A stretch of DNA of 64,000 nucleotides, from positions 1 to 64,000 of the forward strand of contig NZ_JAIXZS010000101.1 in the NCBI RefSeq assembly GCF_027489515.1. Direction: 5' to 3'. The notes under the pieces are model-generated. The model was not told the origin of the DNA, made no database searches, and saw only the letters and a list, made by a program, of their open reading frames with translations. This DNA comes from Novosphingobium sp. (GTDB taxonomy: Bacteria > Pseudomonadota > Alphaproteobacteria > Sphingomonadales > Sphingomonadaceae). How positions within the stretch are numbered: the first letter of the stretch is position 1; each line of letters starts with the position of its first letter. Shown here one piece after another: positions 38,373 to 48,022 of this stretch. The translations under genes and the position numbers were made by a program.

Positions 38373-39257
38373 ATGACCGCTGCGATGACAGAACCCTCCG
38401 AAAACGCTCCCCAGAGCACGGCGACCGAGGCGCCGGTGGCGCAAGACGCGCCCGCCGCACCCGCAAAGACAAAGAAGGACCGCAAGGAAGACAGCTTCCC
38501 GGTCTTCGTGATCAAGCTGGTGCTGATCGTCGCGTTCTTCCGCAGCTTCGTCTTCTCGCCGTTCAACATCCCGTCGGAATCGATGCTGCCCCGGCTGGAG
38601 AACGGCGATTACCTGCTCGCGGCAAAGTGGCCCTATGGCTTCTCGTCGTATTCGCTACCGTTCAGCCTGCCCCTGCTGCCGAACCGGATCATGGCTGGCC
38701 AGCCCGCGCGCGGCGATGTGGTGATCTTCAAGGCGCCGCCGGGCAATGACGTCGACTACATCAAGCGCGTGATCGGGCTTCCGGGCGATACCGTGCAGAT
38801 GATCGGCGGGCAGCTCCACCTCAACGGCGTGGCAGTGCCAAAGGCCAAGGTCGCCGATTTCGTGATCAAGGTTTCGGCCAATACCAGCTGCATCGCGCCC
38901 GAGTTCGAAGCGGTGGAGAAGGACGGCAGCCCGAGCTGCCACTATCCTCAGTTCCGCGAGACGCTGCCGGGTGGCAAGCAGTACAACGTGCTCGACCTGG
39001 GCTACCGCCCGCAGGACGATACGCCGCCGGTGATTGTGCCGGCGGGCCACGTCTTCCTGATGGGTGACAACCGCGACAACTCGATGGACAGCCGCTTCCC
39101 GGCGGTCGAGGGCGGCGGGATCGGGCTCGTGCCGCAGGACAACCTGATCGGCCGTGCCACGATCGTGATGTGGTCGACCGACGGCAGCGCCAACTGGTTC
39201 CTGCCCTGGACATGGTTCACCGCGCTTCGGGCGAACCGGATTGGGGGTACGTTCTGA
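38373..39257 (+). CDS. lepB: Signal peptidase I
   Basis: Cleaves Sec and Tat signal peptides. The ATG at 38373 gives 294 residues (ATG at 38385 is also possible). The N terminus is acidic and proline-rich, then one membrane helix, then the serine motif IPSESMLPRLENGDYLL, the lysine in DYIKRVIGLPGD and the GDNRDNSMDSR box. It heads a run with rnc and era on the same strand, a common alphaproteobacterial order. Confidence 0.96.
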   Translation: MTAAMTEPSENAPQSTATEAPVAQDAPAAPAKTKKDRKEDSFPVFVIKLVLIVAFFRSFVFSPFNIPSESMLPRLENGDYLLAAKWPYGFSSYSLPFSLPLLPNRIMAGQPARGDVVIFKAPPGNDVDYIKRVIGLPGDTVQMIGGQLHLNGVAVPKAKVADFVIKVSANTSCIAPEFEAVEKDGSPSCHYPQFRETLPGGKQYNVLDLGYRPQDDTPPVIVPAGHVFLMGDNRDNSMDSRFPAVEGGGIGLVPQDNLIGRATIVMWSTDGSANWFLPWTWFTALRANRIGGTF

Positions 39258-39931
39258 GCGCGGCCCTGACGGACGAGACCGCCGGCTTTATAGCCGCGCT
39301 GACGGGGTCGGCCCCTGGCCGGCCGGACTTGTGGCACGAGGCGCTGACCCACGGCTCGATGGGCGAGGCGCGCGATTATCAGCGGCTCGAGTTTCTGGGG
39401 GACCGCGTGCTCGGCCTCGCCATCGCGGAATGGCTGCACGAGCAGAGCGAGGCGGCGGAAGGCAAGCTCTCGCAGCGTTTGAACGTGCTGGTCAGCCGCG
39501 AGACGTGCGCCGAGGTGGCGCGCAAGCTGGGCGTCGTGCCCTATATCCGGCTCGGCAAGCAGGCGCGCGGCGATGGCGCGGGGCAGAGCGACAATGTGCT
39601 GGGCGACGTGATGGAAGCACTCATCGGCGCGCTGTTCGTCGAACGCGGGTTCGAGGCTGCGAAGCAGTTCGTCCGCCGCGCCTGGGAGCCAGCCATGGCG
39701 GGCGGCGCGGGGCAGCGAAAGCACCCGAAGGCGGCATTGCAGGAATGGGCGGCCGGCAATCGCCGTAAGCCTCCGGTGTACACGCTGCTGGAGCGTACCG
39801 GGCCGGACCATGCGGCGGTATTCACCGTGCAAGTCGAAGTGCCTGGCGTGGGCGCCGAGCAAGCGACAGGATCAAGCAAGCAGGAAGCCGAGCGCGGCGC
39901 GGCTGCGGCCTTCATGGCGCGCTATGGGTAA
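39254..39931 (+). CDS. rnc: Ribonuclease III
   Basis: Cuts double-stranded RNA in rRNA maturation and mRNA decay. The signature RLEFLGDRVLGL near residue 45, then DNVLGDVMEALIGA and a C-terminal dsRNA-binding domain (KSALQEWA type, here PKAALQEWAAGNRRKPP) are present. The best family length (225 residues) requires a CTG start at 39254 overlapping the lepB stop (CTGA). An ATG at 39212 would overlap lepB by 46 bases and is the alternative. Confidence 0.93.
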   Translation: MSAALTDETAGFIAALTGSAPGRPDLWHEALTHGSMGEARDYQRLEFLGDRVLGLAIAEWLHEQSEAAEGKLSQRLNVLVSRETCAEVARKLGVVPYIRLGKQARGDGAGQSDNVLGDVMEALIGALFVERGFEAAKQFVRRAWEPAMAGGAGQRKHPKAALQEWAAGNRRKPPVYTLLERTGPDHAAVFTVQVEVPGVGAEQATGSSKQEAERGAAAAFMARYG

Positions 39932-39938
39932 TGAGCAA

Positions 39939-40847
39939 ATGACAGAACATTGTGGACTGGTGGCAGTGATCGGCGCGCCGAACGCGGGCAAATCGACGCT
40001 GGTCAATGCGCTCGTCGGGCAGAAGGTCGCGATCGTTTCGGCCAAAGCGCAGACGACGCGCGCGCGGCTGATGGGGATCGCGCTGCAGGATCTGCCGGAC
40101 GGCGAACGGGTGCAGATCATTCTTGCCGATACGCCGGGCCTGTTCGAGCCCAAGCGCCGGCTTGATCGCGCGATGGTCCATGCCGCGTGGGAAGGCGCGG
40201 AAGGCGCGGATGCGATCCTGCTGGTGGTCGACGGACGCAAGAAGAAGCGTGACTATCTGGAGCCGATCCTCGAAAGCCTGAAAGACCGGACCGAGCGAAA
40301 GATCCTCGTCCTCAACAAGGTCGATGCGATTGCCAAGGAGCCGCTGCTCGAGATGGCGGCGGACCTCGCGCCGCAGGGCGGGTTTGACGAAGTTTTCTTC
40401 GTATCGGCGCTGACCGGTGACGGCGTGGCCGAGCTCAAGCTGAAGCTGGCAGAGCGCATGCCGGAAGGCGCTTGGCACTATCCCGAGGATCAGGTTTCGG
40501 ATGCCAGCGAACGCCTGCTTGCCACCGAGATTACCCGCGAACAGCTCTACCGCCAGCTACATGACGAACTGCCCTATGACAGCGCAGTGCGGCCCGAGAG
40601 CTACGCGACGCGGCGCGACGGCTCGATCGAGATACACCAGCAGATCGTAATTGCGCGCGACAGCCAGAAGGCGATCGTACTCGGCAAGGGCGGATCGAAG
40701 CTGAAGGCCATCGGCGAGGCAGCGCGCAAGGAGCTGGCTGACCTCCTCGGTACCAAGGTTCACTTGTTCCTCCACGTGAAGGTTGAGGAAGGCTGGGCCG
40801 AGGCCAAGGAAATCTATGAGGAAATCGGGCTTGACTGGGTGAAGTAG
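39939..40847 (+). CDS. era: GTPase Era
   Basis: A ribosome-assembly GTPase that binds 16S rRNA. The ATG at 39939 (MTEHCGLVAVIG) gives 302 residues; ATG 39924 adds five. G-motifs are GAPNAGKST, the switch threonine in KAQTTRARLMG, DTPG and NKVD. The C-terminal KH domain includes GKGGSKLKAIGEAARKEL. It follows rnc by a few bases. Confidence 0.96.
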   Translation: MTEHCGLVAVIGAPNAGKSTLVNALVGQKVAIVSAKAQTTRARLMGIALQDLPDGERVQIILADTPGLFEPKRRLDRAMVHAAWEGAEGADAILLVVDGRKKKRDYLEPILESLKDRTERKILVLNKVDAIAKEPLLEMAADLAPQGGFDEVFFVSALTGDGVAELKLKLAERMPEGAWHYPEDQVSDASERLLATEITREQLYRQLHDELPYDSAVRPESYATRRDGSIEIHQQIVIARDSQKAIVLGKGGSKLKAIGEAARKELADLLGTKVHLFLHVKVEEGWAEAKEIYEEIGLDWVK

Positions 40848-40858
40848 GGGAGGCGGCG

Positions 40859-41617
40859 ATGGGGGCTTCGTTTGCACTTGTACTGCCCGGGCTGGGCCTG
40901 CTTCTGGCCATGACCGCGCTTTGGCGGCTGGGTGTGGCGCTGCACAGACGGGCGGGAACCGGAACCGAGACAGCCGGTGAAAGCTACGTGCTCTCAGGCG
41001 CGTTCGGGCTGCTCGCGCTGCTCATGGCCTTTGCCTTCAGCCTCGCTATCGGCCGTTACGAGACACGGCGCCTGCTGGTGATCGAGGAAGCCAATGCCAT
41101 CGGAACCATGGCGACGCGGCTGGCGCTGCTGGAAGACCGCCAACGCGCGCCCCTGGCGAGTGAGTTGGCGCATTACGCAAAGACGCGCGCAGCGGTGGGC
41201 CGCAATGCCCTCGACGATGCGTGGCAAGCGGCACACGCGGCGAGCGCACGCGAATGCGGGACCTTTGGTGATGCCCTGTTTGCTGCACTGCGCTCGATGC
41301 CGCCGGATACGCGCGGACCAGTGCTGGTCTCGGCCTATAACGCGATGTGCGACATCACGACCGAGCGCCATGCTGCCCGCTCGGCCCGCCTGCCGACCGA
41401 GGTTCTGGCACTGCTGGCGCTCTACTGCTGCGCCTGCACCGCGCTGCTGGGCTTTACGACTGGCCGCGCGGATTGGCGCAGTGGGATCAGCTCGGTCTTG
41501 TTCTTTGCGCTGCTCGCGGCGGCGTACGTAACGATCCTCGATCTCGACAGCCCGAGGAGCGGCGCGATCATCGTGCCGCAGGAAGAGCTGGATACCGTGG
41601 CGCAAAGCCTGCGCTGA
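40859..41617 (+). CDS. DUF4239 (bestrophin-like) membrane protein
   Basis: The 252-residue protein has four membrane helices, two near each end. The segment LMAFAFSLAIGRYETRRLL followed by EEANAIGTMATRL is characteristic of DUF4239, a bestrophin-like family. The central region is soluble. Function in bacteria is unknown; ion conduction is a guess from the distant fold. It starts 11 bases after era. Confidence 0.8.
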   Translation: MGASFALVLPGLGLLLAMTALWRLGVALHRRAGTGTETAGESYVLSGAFGLLALLMAFAFSLAIGRYETRRLLVIEEANAIGTMATRLALLEDRQRAPLASELAHYAKTRAAVGRNALDDAWQAAHAASARECGTFGDALFAALRSMPPDTRGPVLVSAYNAMCDITTERHAARSARLPTEVLALLALYCCACTALLGFTTGRADWRSGISSVLFFALLAAAYVTILDLDSPRSGAIIVPQEELDTVAQSLR

Positions 41618-41639
41618 GGCGCCCTGGAAGGACACTGCA

Positions 41640-42311
41640 ATGATACAGCGCGAACTGCTCGGCACGGCACAAGTGCCGGGTGGCACCGAACTCAGGCTCT
41701 ACCGCCATGACCGCGATTTCATGATCGTGATGGGCCACAATGAGCTGATGAGCAGCCGGATGAGCGGATCGGAGATCGCGCTCGCCACGGAGACGATCAA
41801 GCGCCTGAAGGGCCGCCCTGCCCCAACCCTGCTGATTGGTGGATATGGCATGGGCTTCACCCTGCGCGCTGCGCTGGAGGTGCTGGGGCCGAAAGCGGAA
41901 CTGGTAGTGGCGGAACTGGTGCCCGAGATTATCGACTGGGCGCGCGGGCCAATGGCGGACTTGGCCGCCGGATGCCTTGACGACCGCCGCGTGCGCCTGA
42001 TCATGGGCGATGTCGGCAGCGTGATCGACGGCGCGCAGGGCGATTACGATGCGATCCTGCTCGATGTTGACAACGGGCCGGATGGGGTGGTGCGCGAAGG
42101 CAACGGCGCGCTCTACAGTTCCTCGGGCCTGCGCGCCGCACGGCGAGCGCTGACACCTGGCGGCGTGCTGGCGGTCTGGTCGGCAGGGCCAGACCCGGCC
42201 TTCACCCGGCGGCTGGAAAAGAACGGCTTTACCGTCGACCAAATGCGCGTGGCCGCGCGCGTGGGCGGCAAGGGGCCGAAGCACACGATCTGGTTCGCCA
42301 CGCCGAATTGA
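41640..42311 (+). CDS. Spermidine synthase-like methyltransferase-fold protein
   Basis: The 223-residue protein has a Rossmann core with LLIGGYGMGFTLRAALE, VVAELVPEIIDWARG and YDAILLDVDNGPDG. This fits the spermidine synthase (SpeE) superfamily, but the aminopropyltransferase motifs are not clear, and it is shorter than true SpeE. The alternative spermidine pathway encoded at 54574-60019 makes a SpeE role unnecessary. It probably uses S-adenosylmethionine or an analogue. Confidence 0.75.
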   Translation: MIQRELLGTAQVPGGTELRLYRHDRDFMIVMGHNELMSSRMSGSEIALATETIKRLKGRPAPTLLIGGYGMGFTLRAALEVLGPKAELVVAELVPEIIDWARGPMADLAAGCLDDRRVRLIMGDVGSVIDGAQGDYDAILLDVDNGPDGVVREGNGALYSSSGLRAARRALTPGGVLAVWSAGPDPAFTRRLEKNGFTVDQMRVAARVGGKGPKHTIWFATPN

Positions 42312-42354
42312 GGGGCGTTACGAGACGATAGGTCGGGTAGCCCCTTCCCCCCAA

Positions 42355-42379
42355 GCCCTCTCCCCCAAGGGGAGAGGGC
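42355..42379. terminator. Hairpin between convergent genes
   Basis: GCCCTCTCCCC (42355-42365), a three-base loop and GGGGAGAGGGC (42369-42379) form a perfect 11-bp stem in the convergent gap before topA. It has no T-run. It looks like a repeated intergenic element similar to those at 14547 and 19367. Confidence 0.6.
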
Positions 42380-42387
42380 CTAAGAGC

Positions 42388-44967
42388 CTACTTCGCAGCC
42401 TTCTTGGCGGGGGCCTTCTTCGCGGCGGGCTTCTTTGCCGGAGCTTTGGCTGCGGCCTTCTTGGGCGCTGCCTTCTTCTTCTTGCCCTTGGCCGGCGCGG
42501 CAGCGGCGCGCGCGTCGATGAGGGCGATTGCCTGCTCGAGGGTGAGGTCCTCGGGCTTCACGTCCGTTGGCAGCGTGGCGTTTGTCGTGCCGTCGGTGAC
42601 ATAGGCGCCGTAGCGCCCGGCCAGCAGTTTCATCTCGCCGCCAGAGGTCGGATGCGCACCGAACGTGTTGATTGGCTCGACCGGCGCGCGGCTTCCGCGC
42701 GCACCTGCACCGGCGGCCGCTTCGGCAAGCTTGACGACCGCCGCGTTCATGCCCGTCTCGAACACTTCAGACGTCGACTTAAGCCGACCATATTTGCCAT
42801 CATGTGCGAGGTATGGGCCGTAACGCCCTATACTTGCAGTGATCATCTTGCCCGTTTCCGGGTGTGCGCCAATCTCGCGCGGGAGTGAGAGGAGCTTCAG
42901 CGCCCATTCCAGATCGAGCTCGGGAATATCCTTGGGGATCGATGCGCGCTTGGCATCCTTGCCGTCGCCAAGCTGAATGTAGGGGCCGAAACGGCCCGTG
43001 CGCCGGGTGACATCCAGGCCGGTAACGGGGTCCTTGCCGAGCCCGGCATCTTCGCCCTCACCGCCCTCACCCTCGCCGCCGCCCTGGGCAAACTTGCGGG
43101 TGAACTTGCACTCGGGGTAGTTCGAGCAGGCCACGAATGCGCCGTAGCGCCCACCGCGTAGTGAAAGGCGTCCGGCCTGGCACTTGGGGCAGAGGCGCGG
43201 ATCTGAGCCGTCTTCGCGTTTGGGGAAGAGATAGTCCTCGAGGAAGGTGTCGAGCTCGGCGGTCACTTCGCTCGGCTTCTTCTCCATGACCTCGTCGGAC
43301 TTGGGCTTGAAATCACGCCAGAAGGCTTCGAGCACGGCCTTCCACGCAGCGCGACCGCCCGAGACGTCATCGAGCTCATCTTCCATGCCGGCCGTGAACT
43401 GGTACGCAACGTAACGCTCGAAAAAGCGTTCGAGGAAGGCAGTCAGCAAGCGGCCGCTTTCCTCGGCGAAGAAACGGTTCTTCTCGGTGCGGACGTAATT
43501 GCGGTCCTTGAGCACCTGCAGCGTCGCCGCATAGGTTGACGGACGGCCGATTCCGAGTTCCTCGAGCCGCTTGACGAGGCTCGCTTCCGAATACCGCGGC
43601 GGCGGCTGGGTAAAATGCTGGCTGGCCTCCACACCGCGCTTGGCGGGCATGTCGCCGGCATTCATCACCGGGAGCAGGCTGCTTTCGTCCTCACCATCGT
43701 CGGGCCCGTCCGCTTTCTGATCACGCCCTTCCTCGTAGACTGCAAGGAAGCCGGGGAACTTCACGACTTGCCCGGTGGCGCGCAGTTCGTGCTTGCCCGT
43801 GCCTTCGCGCAAGGTGACCGTGGTGCGCTCGATCAGGGCCGAAGCCATCTGGCTCGCCATCGCACGCTTGTAGATCAGGTCGTAGAGCCGCGCCTCGTCG
43901 CCGTTACCGTATCGATCATGGCTGAAATCGGTCGGGCGGATCGCCTCGTGCGCTTCCTGCGCGTTCTTGGCCTTGGTTTCGTAGATGCGCGGCTTTTCGG
44001 GGAGGTAGTGCCCCGAATAGCGCGAACTGATCGCGGCGCGCGCCGCCTGTATCGCGCTGGGGTCCATCTGCACGCCATCGGTGCGCATGTAGGTGATCGC
44101 GCCAGCCTCGTAGAGCGTCTGCGCAACGCGCATGGTGTGGCTGGCCGAGAAACCGAGCTTGCGCGCGGCTTCCTGCTGGAGCGTGGAGGTAGTGAACGGC
44201 GGATAAGGATTGCGGCGGGTGGGCCGGGTGTCGACGTCCTCGACGCGGAAGGTGGCCGCCTCGACCGTGGCTTTCGCGCGCTGGGCGATCCCTTCGTTAC
44301 CTAACGAGAGACGCTCCAGCTTCTCGCCCTCGAACCGGACCAGACGCGCCTTGAACGTCGTGCCGCCCTGCTCCAGCATGGCGACGACCGACCAGTACTC
44401 CTGCGCCTTGAAGGTCTCGATCTCACGCTCGCGCTCGACGATGAGGCGGAGCGCGACCGACTGGACGCGGCCAGCGGACTTGGCGCCAGGAAGCTTCCGC
44501 CACAGAACGGGCGAAAGGGTAAAGCCGAACAGGTAGTCGAGCGCGCGGCGGGCGAGATAGGCGTCGATCAGATCCTGATCGAGCTCGCGCGGGTGCTTCA
44601 TCGCCTCGGTGACAGTGGCCTTGGTGATCGCGTTGAACGTAACGCGCTCAACCTCCTTGGGCAGCGCCTTGCGCTTGGCGAGCAGCTCGCGCACGTGCCA
44701 CGAGATTGCCTCGCCCTCGCGGTCAGGGTCGGTCGCGAGGATCAGGCGATCGGCCGCCTTGGCCGAATCGACGATCGCCTTCACCCGCGCCGCCTTGTCG
44801 CCATAGAGCTCCCAGTCCATCGCGAAGTCCTCGTCCGGGCGCACCGAACCGTCCTTCACGGGGAGATCGCGGACGTGGCCGTAGGACGCGAGGACCTTGA
44901 AGCCGGGACCGAGATACTTCTCGATGGTCTTGGCCTTGGCCGGGGATTCGACGATGACAAGCTGCAT
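42388..44967 (-). CDS. topA: DNA topoisomerase I
   Basis: Relaxes negative supercoils. The ATG at 44967 (MQLVIVESPAKAKTIEKYLG) gives 859 residues. The Toprim domain has DPDREGEAISWH; the active-site tyrosine is in ITYMRTDGVQMD near residue 300; one four-cysteine zinc motif CPKC...CSNYPEC follows at about 585. Further glycine-rich C-terminal repeats lead into a tail of alanine and lysine (KKKAAPKKAAAKAPAKK) that probably binds DNA. An upstream start at 45036 is not needed. Confidence 0.97.
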   Translation of the reverse strand: MQLVIVESPAKAKTIEKYLGPGFKVLASYGHVRDLPVKDGSVRPDEDFAMDWELYGDKAARVKAIVDSAKAADRLILATDPDREGEAISWHVRELLAKRKALPKEVERVTFNAITKATVTEAMKHPRELDQDLIDAYLARRALDYLFGFTLSPVLWRKLPGAKSAGRVQSVALRLIVEREREIETFKAQEYWSVVAMLEQGGTTFKARLVRFEGEKLERLSLGNEGIAQRAKATVEAATFRVEDVDTRPTRRNPYPPFTTSTLQQEAARKLGFSASHTMRVAQTLYEAGAITYMRTDGVQMDPSAIQAARAAISSRYSGHYLPEKPRIYETKAKNAQEAHEAIRPTDFSHDRYGNGDEARLYDLIYKRAMASQMASALIERTTVTLREGTGKHELRATGQVVKFPGFLAVYEEGRDQKADGPDDGEDESSLLPVMNAGDMPAKRGVEASQHFTQPPPRYSEASLVKRLEELGIGRPSTYAATLQVLKDRNYVRTEKNRFFAEESGRLLTAFLERFFERYVAYQFTAGMEDELDDVSGGRAAWKAVLEAFWRDFKPKSDEVMEKKPSEVTAELDTFLEDYLFPKREDGSDPRLCPKCQAGRLSLRGGRYGAFVACSNYPECKFTRKFAQGGGEGEGGEGEDAGLGKDPVTGLDVTRRTGRFGPYIQLGDGKDAKRASIPKDIPELDLEWALKLLSLPREIGAHPETGKMITASIGRYGPYLAHDGKYGRLKSTSEVFETGMNAAVVKLAEAAAGAGARGSRAPVEPINTFGAHPTSGGEMKLLAGRYGAYVTDGTTNATLPTDVKPEDLTLEQAIALIDARAAAAPAKGKKKKAAPKKAAAKAPAKKPAAKKAPAKKAAK

Positions 44968-45088
44968 GGGTTCGAACGGGCTTTCCTGCGTGTTCACGTA
45001 CGCGCGAGGGTGGAGACCGTTCGCCCCCCGCGTCAAGCGCTGCCTTCTGGGCAGCTTTTCAGGAAAGTCCAGTCCGGAACGGCAGCTT

Positions 45089-46090
45089 TCACTTCAAGGC
45101 GTTAATCTGCCCGATCAGCACATCGTTGGCGAGGCCTGCAGCCTTGGCGGCGCCGTCCTCGTAGTTCCCGGGCTTTGCATCGAACTCGAACTTGCGGGTC
45201 TTGCCGAACATCATGCCGCCATGGCCCATCGCTGCCATGAGCCCGCCGGCGACATTGGCGGCCGCCTGCGTGGTCTTGGCAGTGGCGCTTGAGGCATCGT
45301 GCTTGTCGATGAAATCGCCATCAACCGAAACGGGCTGGTTCAACGTTACCGTCGTCGTCTTGCCGTTGGCACCGAACACGGTCATTCGGCTGTAGCCCGG
45401 CACGACCGAGAGATTGGCATTGACCTCTAATCCGCCGAAGCTGAAGGCGCCGGGGCGCTTCTGGTCGGAGAAATCGATCAGGTAGGTGACGTCGATTACC
45501 GGAGCACCGGCAGCCTTGGCATACTGCGACAGCGCATAACCTGCCTGGCCTGCATCCATTGATAGGCCCATGCTCGAAAGGCCGCTACCCTGGAAATCAC
45601 CCGCAACCATGATCAGCGTGGGCAGCACCGCGGGCTTCACGTAGGTCGCCTTGCCCTTGCTCTTCTTTTCGAGCGCGATCGAAATGTCGAGCGGCGAAGC
45701 CTGCCCGTGGGGCTTCGCCATCTCGGGCGCGGCGAAGACGGCGGCCGGATCGCTGACCGAAAGGCCTGCTGCGGCCAGCTTGGCAATGAAATCCGCATAA
45801 GCGGCATCGGCGATCTTCTGCATCATCTCGGGGGTGACGCCGACAAGCGAGGACTTGGCCTTGGTGGTGCCCCCAAACGCGCCCATCAGGCCGCCGGTGG
45901 CCTTGGTCTGGTCGGTCGATTCGAAAATGAAACCGACGTTGAAAGCTGCAACGGCAACGCGCGTGGCACCCTTGACGGCCTCCTTGCCGGAAACTTTAAC
46001 CGGAGCGGCGTCACCTGCAAAGGCAAGACCGGGCAGCGTCAGCGCCGTGAGCGTAAGCGCCAAGGCAATGGAATTGCGGCTTTTCATCAT
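45089..46090 (-). CDS. Exported protein of unknown function
   Basis: The 333-residue protein has a signal peptide (ALALTLTALTLPGLAFA). No catalytic motif is evident. The mature part contains a GGLMGAFGG stretch, a conserved-looking VTPEMMQKIADAAYADFIAKL helix and a beta-rich second half. Tandem ATGs at 46087 and 46090 follow AGGGGGACAGG. AT-rich DNA upstream is a probable promoter. I do not recognise the family; periplasmic location is likely. Confidence 0.75.
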   Translation of the reverse strand: MMKSRNSIALALTLTALTLPGLAFAGDAAPVKVSGKEAVKGATRVAVAAFNVGFIFESTDQTKATGGLMGAFGGTTKAKSSLVGVTPEMMQKIADAAYADFIAKLAAAGLSVSDPAAVFAAPEMAKPHGQASPLDISIALEKKSKGKATYVKPAVLPTLIMVAGDFQGSGLSSMGLSMDAGQAGYALSQYAKAAGAPVIDVTYLIDFSDQKRPGAFSFGGLEVNANLSVVPGYSRMTVFGANGKTTTVTLNQPVSVDGDFIDKHDASSATAKTTQAAANVAGGLMAAMGHGGMMFGKTRKFEFDAKPGNYEDGAAKAAGLANDVLIGQINALK

Positions 46091-46206
46091 CCTGTCCCCC
46101 TTTGCCTCACCCCCCGGTGAGGTCCGGAACGGATCATAATAGGTAAAAATCGGTAGCGTCAATTGTTGCCAAACGATTGCTCCCGGGCGGAGCGCCGGAT
46201 TGCGGT

Positions 46207-47346
46207 TCAAGCCAGCGAGACGCGGCCACCAGCATGGCGCATGAGGCGCCCGGCGAGTTCGAGCTCAATGAGCGCCATTTGTACCGCGCCGGCACTGGCA
46301 CCGCTCTGGCGGATCAGTTCGTCGGTTGCGACAGGCGCCGCAGACAGCAGATGGGCGATGTCCACCGAGCCTTCATCGGTTGCGGCGAGCGGCGCACAAT
46401 CAGGCCCGTCGGAGTCCATCCCGGTCCATACCGGTTCACGCAGCTTCAAGCGCTGCGGCCCATCGAAGCGTTCGAGCAATTCGGAGATATCATCGGCCGA
46501 CTGGACGAGGATGGCGCCGTCGCGGATCAGTTCGTTGCACCCGCGCGAGCGGCTGTCGAGCGGGGAACCGGGGACGGCCATGACCTCGCGTCCCGCCTCG
46601 GCTGCAAGGCGCGCGGTGATCAGCGAACCCGAGCGCGGCGCAGCCTCGACTACAACGGTGCCAGCAGCCAGCCCAGCGATGATGCGGTTGCGGAAGGGGA
46701 AGTGGCGAGCGAGCGGTTCAGTGCCCGGGGGCATCTCCGCGAGGAGCAGGCCGCGCTGCGCGACCGCTTCCTGCAGCTCGGCGTGTTCGGGCGGATACGT
46801 GACGTCAATCCCGCTGGCGATGACGCCGATGGTGCCGCCGCCGCGGTCCATCGCAGCCAGCGCGCCGCGGTGGGCAGCCGCATCGATCCCCCGCGCAAGG
46901 CCCGATACGACGGCGTAACCCCGCGCGGCGAGGGCAGCACCATAGTCGCGCGCCAGGCGGCACGCCCCTGCAGAGGCGTTGCGCGCGCCGACAAGCGAGA
47001 CGGCGCCCTGCTCCAGCAGCGCCAGATCGCCGCGCCAGGTGAGCACCGGCGGCGGCGTATCGAGCGCGGCGAGGAGGCGGGGATAGGCTGGGGAATCGTG
47101 GAACAGGTACTGGCCGCCGGCTGCGTGGAGGCGGGCGATCTCCGCCTCCACGCGCTCCAGCGGAACGGGTCGATAGCGCGCCCCGCCCCTTGCCGCGAGA
47201 TCCGGCAACGCTTCAAGCGCAGCAGCGGCATCACCGAAGCGGCGCAGGAGCTGGAAATAGCTGACCGGGCCTATACCTGGCGAGCGCAGCAGGCGGATGC
47301 GCGCGAAGATGGCGCCGTCTGTCAGTCCGGGCGCGGCCACATTCAC
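46207..47346 (-). CDS. dprA: DNA-processing protein DprA
   Basis: Loads RecA on incoming single-stranded DNA during natural transformation. A GTG at 47346 overlapping the plsY stop (GTGA) gives 379 residues. The Rossmann core has VSLVGARNASAGACRLARDYGAAL, SGLARGIDAAAHRGAL, IASGIDVTYPPEH and EMPPGTEPLARHFPFRNRII. A C-terminal winged-helix (VATDELIRQSGASAGAVQMAL) completes it. It follows plsY in one transcript. Confidence 0.94.
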   Translation of the reverse strand: MNVAAPGLTDGAIFARIRLLRSPGIGPVSYFQLLRRFGDAAAALEALPDLAARGGARYRPVPLERVEAEIARLHAAGGQYLFHDSPAYPRLLAALDTPPPVLTWRGDLALLEQGAVSLVGARNASAGACRLARDYGAALAARGYAVVSGLARGIDAAAHRGALAAMDRGGGTIGVIASGIDVTYPPEHAELQEAVAQRGLLLAEMPPGTEPLARHFPFRNRIIAGLAAGTVVVEAAPRSGSLITARLAAEAGREVMAVPGSPLDSRSRGCNELIRDGAILVQSADDISELLERFDGPQRLKLREPVWTGMDSDGPDCAPLAATDEGSVDIAHLLSAAPVATDELIRQSGASAGAVQMALIELELAGRLMRHAGGRVSLA

Positions 47347-47939
47347 CCCTTCCCGCCGATCCGGGGCTCGGTTCCTGCGCGCAGGCGGGCGATGTTGGCC
47401 CGGTGGAGCCAGATGACGAGCAGCGCGAGCGCCGCAAGCACCGGCGCATAGGCGGCGTTTCCGGTGAGCAGCGCGGCGATGGGCGCAGCGAGCACGGCAC
47501 TGAGTCCGCCGAGCGAGGATATCCGCGTGGCTACAAGGACGCCAAGCCAGACCACCGCATACGCAATGCCAATCGGCCACGCGAGCGCGAGCGCGACGCC
47601 CATTGTGGTCGCAACGCCCTTGCCGCCGTTGAAGCGCAGCCATACCGGAAAGCAGTGGCCGATGACAGCCATGAAGGCAGCCAGAGCCTCCGTACCGGGG
47701 GCAAAGGCGCGGGCGAGGAGAACGGCGGCAGCGCCTTTGGCGAGATCAAGCAGCAAGGTCGCCGCAGCAAGCCCTTTGCGCCCGGTGCGCAGGACATTTG
47801 TGGCACCGATATTGCCGGAGCCGATGCTGCGCAGATCACCTGCGCCGGACAGGCGAGTGAGCACGAGGCCGAAGGGAACCGAGCCAAGCAGGTAGGCCGC
47901 AATGACCACGGCAGTAACGGAGAGGGTGGCTGCACTCAT
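47343..47939 (-). CDS. plsY: Glycerol-3-phosphate acyltransferase PlsY
   Basis: Transfers acyl from acyl-phosphate to glycerol-3-phosphate, the first step of phospholipid synthesis. The 198-residue protein has five membrane helices and the family motifs GSVPFGLVLTRL, GSGNIGATNVLRTGRKG and LRFNGGKGVATTMG. It lies upstream of dprA on the minus strand and divergent from murI. Confidence 0.96.
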   Translation of the reverse strand: MSAATLSVTAVVIAAYLLGSVPFGLVLTRLSGAGDLRSIGSGNIGATNVLRTGRKGLAAATLLLDLAKGAAAVLLARAFAPGTEALAAFMAVIGHCFPVWLRFNGGKGVATTMGVALALAWPIGIAYAVVWLGVLVATRISSLGGLSAVLAAPIAALLTGNAAYAPVLAALALLVIWLHRANIARLRAGTEPRIGGKG

Positions 47940-48022
47940 GGCATGGTCTTAACCTCGGCCGCGCACAAAGGGGAGAGGCTTGGCTTTCCTTTTTGCCGCC
48001 GTTCCCGATAGAAGGGCTTCCG

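Noticed and set aside
41640..42311. Spermidine synthase proper (speE)
   Set aside because: Only the general Rossmann core matches; it is short and lacks clear aminopropyltransferase motifs, and a different spermidine pathway is encoded nearby.
42388..42520. Lys/Ala repeats at the topA 3' end as a possible mobile or recent repeat
   Set aside because: The repeats encode the usual basic tail of alphaproteobacterial topoisomerase I and stay in frame to the stop.
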